The position numbers were made by a program, and so were the translations under genes. Below are positions 62,599 through 64,000 of a DNA stretch of 64,000 nucleotides, piece after piece. Source of the DNA: Comamonas terrigena NBRC 13299. GTDB lineage: Bacteria; Pseudomonadota; Gammaproteobacteria; Burkholderiales; Burkholderiaceae_C. The notes under the pieces are model-generated. The model saw only the letters and a program-made list of their open reading frames with translations. It did not search any database and was not told where the DNA came from. The stretch spans positions 577,001-641,000 of the forward strand of contig NZ_AP019749.1 of NCBI RefSeq assembly GCF_006740045.1, given 5' to 3'. How positions within the stretch are numbered: the stretch's first letter is position 1; each line of letters starts with the position of its first letter.

Positions 62599-64000
62599 GT
62601 GGCATGCGTTTTCTGCCGGTCCACCGCCAGGCCCTCATGGTGGAGCTGGACGATCTGCAGCAGACCCTGGTGCTGCTCCAGTCCCTGCAGGCCGAGCCGA
62701 TTGACGGCGTGCAGGAGCTGGTGCCTGCTGCGCGCACCATCCTGGTGTACTTTGCTCCGCACCGGGTAACGGCGGCGCAGCTGGTGCAGGCAATTGCGGG
62801 CCGCAATCTGCAGGGCAGCGTGCAGCGCTCGGATGTGCTGGTGGAAATTCCCGTGCGCTATGACGGCGAAGACCTGGCCGATGTGGCGCAGATGCTGGGC
62901 ATCAGCGCGCACGAGGTGGTGCAGCGCCACACCGGCAGCGAATGGTCGGTGGCGTTCACCGGCTTTGCACCGGGCTTTGCCTATCTGTCAGGGGGCGACC
63001 CCATTTTCAACGTGGCGCGCCGTACCACCCCGCGCACCAAGGTGCCGGCGGGCGCGGTGGCGCTGGCCGGTACGTTCAGCGCGGTCTACCCTCAGGCCAG
63101 CCCGGGCGGCTGGCAGATCATCGGCGTGACGGATGCCGCCATGTGGGATCTGGCGCGTGACCTCCCCGCGCTGCTGCAGCCGGGCTACCGCGTGCGGTTT
63201 GTCGATGCATCCACCGCCAGCGCCGGGGCAGACCCGCGCCTGGCGGATGCAGCACCCGTCCAGGCTGCGGCGGCGGTGCCCCCCGCAGCCATGGGGGACA
63301 CCGGCCAGGCGCTGTGGGTGCGCGCCACCGGGTTGCTGACCGTGTTCCAGGACTGTGGCCGCCATGGGCAGGCGGGCCAGGGGGTTTCGGCTTCCGGCGC
63401 CATGGACCAGGCGGCTTTCAAGAGCGCCAACCGCCTGGTTGGCAATGCCAGCCACCTGCCGGTGCTGGAGACCGTGGGCGGCGGCCTGGTGCTGCAGAGC
63501 GTGGGCGAGAACGTGGTGGCCGTGACCGGCGCCGACGCGCCCCTCACTATCACCACCGCAGCCGGCCGCCGCTGGAATGCGCCGCGGTACGCGGCCATTG
63601 CGCTGGCCGATGGCGACAGCCTGGGCCTGGGGCAGCCCACGACCGGTGCCCGCTGTTATGTGGCGGTGCGCGGCGGCTACCGGGTGACCCCGGTGCTGGG
63701 CAGCGCATCCACCGATACCTTGGCCCAGGTGGGCCCGCCCGCCCTGCACAGCGGTCAGCTGCTGCCTGTGGAAGCGGCTTGGCATGCCGTGGTGGGCGAT
63801 GCGGCCCTGGCACCAGACCTGCTGCCGGCCCCTGGCCAGGAGGTGGTGCTGGATGTGGAGCTGGGACCGCGCACCGACTGGTTCACGCCCGAGGCCGTGG
63901 CCCTGCTGGCCCGCCAGCGCTGGGAGGTCACGCCCCAGTCCAACCGGGTGGGCCTGCGCCTGGCCGGTGACGAGGCCTTGGCGCGTGCCATCACCAGCGA
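62595..64000 (+). CDS. Fused 5-oxoprolinase subunits B and C (3' end cut by window)
   Basis: One uninterrupted frame from ATG 62595 to the window edge (468 codons) encodes both remaining 5-oxoprolinase subunits. Residues 1 to about 215 are PxpB (carboxyltransferase C/D type): [37 protein letters not shown] and [14 protein letters not shown] linker of about 25 Ala/Pro-rich residues follows. PxpC then starts at about 241: [38 protein letters not shown] and [13 protein letters not shown]. There is no stop or restart between them, so it is a true fusion, as in urea-amidolyase-like proteins. It overlaps pxpA by 4 bases. Confidence 0.93.
   Translation, partial: MSGMRFLPVHRQALMVELDDLQQTLVLLQSLQAEPIDGVQELVPAARTILVYFAPHRVTAAQLVQAIAGRNLQGSVQRSDVLVEIPVRYDGEDLADVAQMLGISAHEVVQRHTGSEWSVAFTGFAPGFAYLSGGDPIFNVARRTTPRTKVPAGAVALAGTFSAVYPQASPGGWQIIGVTDAAMWDLARDLPALLQPGYRVRFVDASTASAGADPRLADAAPVQAAAAVPPAAMGDTGQALWVRATGLLTVFQDCGRHGQAGQGVSASGAMDQAAFKSANRLVGNASHLPVLETVGGGLVLQSVGENVVAVTGADAPLTITTAAGRRWNAPRYAAIALADGDSLGLGQPTTGARCYVAVRGGYRVTPVLGSASTDTLAQVGPPALHSGQLLPVEAAWHAVVGDAALAPDLLPAPGQEVVLDVELGPRTDWFTPEAVALLARQRWEVTPQSNRVGLRLAGDEALARAITS

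Overview
The window is GC-rich bacterial chromosome packed with genes on both strands. I see no tRNA, rRNA, insertion sequence, phage or CRISPR array. Gene content points to a betaproteobacterium of the Comamonadaceae type (Comamonas, Delftia, Acidovorax and relatives). The pointers are an ahcY led by an SAH riboswitch and followed by tlyA and metF, a TctC/Bug orphan binding protein, the rplM-rpsI-erpA ... anmK-M23-tyrS neighbourhood, and a joined pxpB/pxpC gene. The genus call is inference from gene families.

Layout. 1-7804: the Kdp potassium-pump operon in the unusual order kdpA (cut by the left edge)-kdpC-kdpB-kdpD-kdpE. 7805-13598: SAH riboswitch, ahcY, a chemoreceptor, tlyA and metF (activated-methyl cycle). 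13671-26924: mostly housekeeping genes, namely rlpA, rlmJ, rplM-rpsI, erpA, an MFS exporter, anmK, an M23 peptidase, tyrS, a diguanylate cyclase, a LysR regulator and glmU. 26928-31134: a sensor-less histidine kinase, an Lrp-type regulator, glmS, then about 740 bases of decayed sequence holding the tail of a dead histidine kinase. 31135-34316: an SBF-like transporter, a divergent AraC regulator and a Bug binding protein.

34535-45552 (minus strand): a tight ten-gene unit. It encodes a VOC protein, a DUF2817/M14-like zinc hydrolase, a zinc-type dehydrogenase, a hotdog thioesterase, a complete peptide-type ABC importer, an acyl-CoA ligase-like enzyme and an SDR. This looks like an uptake-and-catabolism pathway for an amide or acyl compound that I cannot name. 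46100-56989 (minus strand): a Tad (Flp) pilus locus with two tandem pilin genes, preceded by a partly AT-rich control region of about 1 kb.

57957-64000: a TRAP transporter (dctPQM), a GntR/FCD regulator and, divergently, pxpA plus a fused pxpB-pxpC running off the right edge. Together these look like a 5-oxoproline (pyroglutamate) uptake and hydrolysis system. Both operons of this last block carry sequences shaped like sigma-54 promoters (GG-N10-GC), and a GntR-like palindrome lies over the predicted pxpA start of transcription. This is the regulatory arrangement I find most worth testing.

All functions are assigned by reading sequence and recognising families. No database search was run.
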